From Epiperipatus broadwayi (Eukaryota > Onychophora > Udeonychophora > Euonychophora > Peripatidae): a stretch of DNA of 64,000 nt. The stretch spans positions 434,001 to 498,000 of the forward strand of contig JAQFVV010000348.1 in NCBI GenBank assembly GCA_028023455.1, written 5' to 3'. Below are positions 60,966 through 64,000 of this stretch, one piece after another. Under the pieces are notes generated by a model that did not search any database, had not been told where the DNA came from, and was given only the letters and a program-made list of their open reading frames with translations. Position 1 is the stretch's first letter, and every line of letters starts with the position of its first letter. A program made the translations under genes and the position numbers.

Positions 60966-62898
60966 TATATAACTTTATATAGGACATTTTTAAAAGAAAT
61001 AATTGCTGAAAAACAATTATTGACCAATATATTTACAAAAAAATTTTTTTTATATATTTTTGGTTTAGAGATCGAAATAATAAATCCAAAGTAATGAAAT
61101 AAATGGTTAAGAATACTCCAATTAATTAATTAAAGGAATATAATTATAATAGATAAATACAGTTAGTTACACCGTGATTCTTAGTAATAATAATATTGCT
61201 ATTAGGATGTGGCTTTTAAAATAATTTTAACATTGCAATATGCACGATTAAAGAGAAAAAAACTATCAGGTGCAGAATATCACAAACGAAATTGGGAGAG
61301 GAAGAGGAGAGAGAGCAATATTCAGAAATAAAATAAGTTTTACATTTGAATTAATAGCAATATATTATTTACTTTTGTCTCCTTTCTGTAAAAAGTATAA
61401 TATATGATCATTTTTCATTAACTTATGAATTTTTATTAGTCTATCCTATTATTTCAAATTTATGATAAGACATATTCAAGCCTAGATTAATTAACATCAT
61501 TTATTTTAAGATGTTATTAAGAGATCGTTTTTTAAGAGGAAAGCAAAATATGCTATTTACAGAATTACAATATTTTTAGGGCCAATTCTAATTAAGAATG
61601 TTCTAATTGTAAGCATAATAATTAGAAAATGTAAAAATAAAATTACTTTATTAACATAATAGTGGCTGGAGGTGGATGGAAGTACAATCGCTCCATTCTA
61701 CACAACCATTGAAGTTCTTAGAAGGCATATTTGAAACTCATGATCTATCTTAAACTATAGTATTTATATCAGGTCTATTCAGACAATTTTACATTAACAA
61801 TAGCATTGAACTAATATTCTGCACACAAATCTACTTTACAGTAATGGTCAGGCTAAGAGATTGGTTCATGGGATTAAAAGAATGTTTAAGAAAAGTACTA
61901 CAGGTAGCTGGAATCCTACATTACAAGAATATTATTGGTTCAGCATTCTACACAAAGCAGTTATTGGCAAAATGACAATTGAATTGCTACTTAACAGAGC
62001 TCTGAAAACTAATCTGTCAGTTCTTAGGTCTAATCAACCTATTCAAAAAATGAGATGCATATAAGCAGCAAAGTCTCAGATTTTTTTTCCAATAGTTATA
62101 CATTAGATAAAGTACTGGACTTCTAGTATTTTTAATCTAATGAATATTCTGACACCTCACTGACAATGCTAGATGCAGAAATTGGTCTCGGGTTAAGGAT
62201 ATTCTCAAAGCTTATTAAGAGTTTGTTTTGCAGGCTCTATATATAAGTTTCATGTTATATGTATAATGGAACTATCAAATTAATTCCAGATGTGATCAAG
62301 ACAAAAAGATTGCAGACAGTGGTTGTTCAAATCTTAGATGAATAGCAGTACAACTGACACAGACCAGCTAAGGCTGAACTTAGAATCATCAATCAGTTGT
62401 GAAGAGTCTAAAAGATTCAAAGACACCATACTTGCTGAGGGAGATATCAGATTTACTGATGAAGATACCATACTTACAGTCTGAAGACACCAGTCCTGCT
62501 GAAGACATCTAGCCTAATGCTAATAAACCAGACTGAAGAAGCCAGAGAGCAGCCTCTGGGATTAATTTTAATTAGTTCAGGAAATATTATGGCTTGCCTT
62601 ATCTTCAAATAATGAACTTTGTCCAAATTACAATCTTATCTTGATCATATCTTCATTCTATAGACCAATTAATATATGTATAGATAAAAATATAATCAAT
62701 GATAGAAGCAGGCCAGTAGGTGAAATTGCTTAGTGAATCTGATTATTTGTATTAAGGAAGGGAACTTGTTATAAATTAGCAGTCTGATTGGAAGTTAGGT
62801 CAGACAATCATGGATAATACACTGATTGCTCCATAGTTGATTGCAAAAGCAATGAGGCACATGCATGATTAAACCAAAAGCTGCTAAATACTAAACTT
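60966..62898. other. Intron sequence, nothing firmly identifiable
   Basis: From 61660 to about 63100 the base composition is less AT-rich than the rest of the intron, with blocks such as AGATTCAAAGACACCATACT. This suggests a degraded retroelement or LTR-like sequence, but no ends or proteins were identified. The frame 61861-62064 (67 codons) has no recognisable features. Confidence 0.4.
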
Positions 62899-62899
62899 G

Positions 62900-62996
62900 A
62901 CATGAGGCAAGCTGCCATGCTACAGCTGAAAGTGTCACCATACCTAGACATTAGGCAGACTGTCAGAATACAGCTGAAAATGTTAGGCATACCTAG
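62900..62996 (+). repeat. Imperfect 48-bp tandem pair
   Basis: 62900-62947 and 62948-62996 share ACAT-AGGCA-GCTGNC, TACAGCTGAAA-TGT and CATACCTAG landmarks. It lies in the less AT-rich stretch and 440 bp before exon h. Confidence 0.65.
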
Positions 62997-63436
62997 AAGG
63001 GAACCTAAAATCCCTTGCTATAGTTGTATTGTAACTAGACATTATATCTAGCCTATGGTATCAGGAAAATAGTTTATCAGGTGAGTATGTAAATATATAT
63101 TGTATATAAGTTCTCAAAATATTTAATCGTATTGTGCATGTCTACGTTTATTGCAATTGCATTTAAATGTAAGATTGTTATTGTTTTTCATCGAACTTTT
63201 ACAAATACTCATTTAAATTAGCAAAGGCAGTACTTGGAAAATTTTTTAATGTTAATACATTTTATTATTAAATCTCAAATGTAAGCATAATTAGTTTAAA
63301 GGAAATTGGAATAAATGTTTTAAGACATTTATTAAAAGTATTAATAAACTAATGAATTCAAATTGCTATTATAATTATTAATATTATTATTTTCGTTTTT
63401 ATAAGACTCTTTGTATATTTTAAATGTCTTCTCTAG

Positions 63437-63604
63437 GGTCGTAGACTCGATTCCTCTCCTCTTACTATGTATAATTTTTTTGTTGAACGAGTTCGGCAAA
63501 ATCTTCATATAGTTTTAGCAATGAGTCCAATTGGCGATGCTTTTCGAAATCGTCTAAGAATGTTTCCCTCAATTATAAATTGCTGCACAATTGATTGGTT
63601 TCAG
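63437..63604 (+). CDS. DNAH3: Axonemal dynein heavy chain, exon h (AAA4 sensor I/arginine finger)
   Basis: Exon of 56 codons, phase 0 on both sides (acceptor TTCTCTAG, donor GTTAGT). It reads GRRLDSSPLTMYNFFVERV, then LHIVLAMSPIGDAFRNRLR and MFPSIINCCTIDWFQ. SPIGDAFRNRLR.FP...NCCTIDWF is one of the best conserved blocks of axonemal dyneins (sensor I and arginine finger of AAA4). The next exon, expected to begin with a W-P-DAL type sequence, is not visible in the last 396 bp, so the gene continues beyond the window. Confidence 0.96.
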
Positions 63605-64000
63605 GTTAGTATTAGTAATGTTTGTTGTAAATTGTTTTTATTATTATTAAAGATTAAAATGTTATTATTAATAAATATGGCCATAATAATTTATGTAATC
63701 TTTATCAGTAACCAATATTTGTAAACAAGAGTGACCATTCCAATTTCATAGCAAAAAAAGAAAAAGAAAGACAGACATGAGTTGTAAAAATTAACCTTAT
63801 GAATACAAATACATTCATATATATTGCACACTGATTCTTTAATCTATTTTCCATCTTACTATGCTGCCTTTTAACTTGTTTAATAAGACTTTAACACTTA
63901 ATTGTCACTCTCCATTGTAGCAAAATCTCAACCATATCTCTCCACTGAAAACAATGAATAGTGCACTTTTTAAAGTGTTTGTAACATTCTTTAGATCTAC

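Overview
This is a eukaryotic, AT-rich, intron-dominated piece of an animal genome. The only real gene I can support is a slice of an axonemal (ciliary/flagellar) dynein heavy chain on the + strand. Eight short exons (90-227 bp, 1,230 bp or 410 codons in total) lie between 6177 and 63604 and join in a single frame with no residue gap. All have GT..AG boundaries. They encode the AAA3 ATPase module from its sensor/arginine-finger region through its small subdomain, then AAA4 from its start through its P-loop, Walker B and sensor/arginine-finger region. The protein reads most like the DNAH3/DNAH7/DNAH12 single-headed inner-arm group, and DNAH3 best from memory. The gene continues off both ends of the window.

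The introns are long (3.1 to 16.1 kb) and make up about 98% of the gene span. They are filled with decayed transposable elements and fold-back repeats. The mix (tRNA-derived SINEs, several decayed LINE types, a Gypsy-type LTR element, many palindromic MITEs, GATA-type microsatellites and TTAGGG-like arrays inside elements) fits a mollusc, probably a cephalopod. That assignment is an inference from style, not proof.

Layout. 1-6176: upstream intron with a LINE 3' end and a small fold-back element. Exon a at 6177. 6363-22466: a decayed minus-strand ORF, a 1.24-kb hAT-like element carrying telomere-like repeats, a LINE reverse-transcriptase fossil, an 0.86-kb fold-back composite, small MITEs and a recent 245-bp tandem duplication ending 64 bp before exon b. 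22694-34870: a long GATA-class microsatellite, a TA-centred hairpin element, an AAT array and the second hAT-like copy. 34991-38088: another microsatellite and little else. 38179-46689: an internally deleted Gypsy element (LTRs near 38808 and 41647) whose 3' LTR holds a nested insertion, then a fold-back relative. 46818-49505: head-to-head SINE fold-back and a minus-strand LINE with FADD motif. 49631-54149: a second minus-strand LINE (endonuclease plus RT) and an inverted SINE cluster. 54336-63436: several palindromic MITEs and tandem tRNA-like units. Exon h ends at 63604.

I found no RNA genes beyond tRNA-like SINE heads, no CRISPR, no operons and no novel gene system. The most interesting signals are the telomere-repeat-bearing hAT-like family with an 8-bp target duplication, the very recent tandem duplication carrying a 77-codon open frame, and the repeated formation of head-to-head inverted repeats in this gene's introns.
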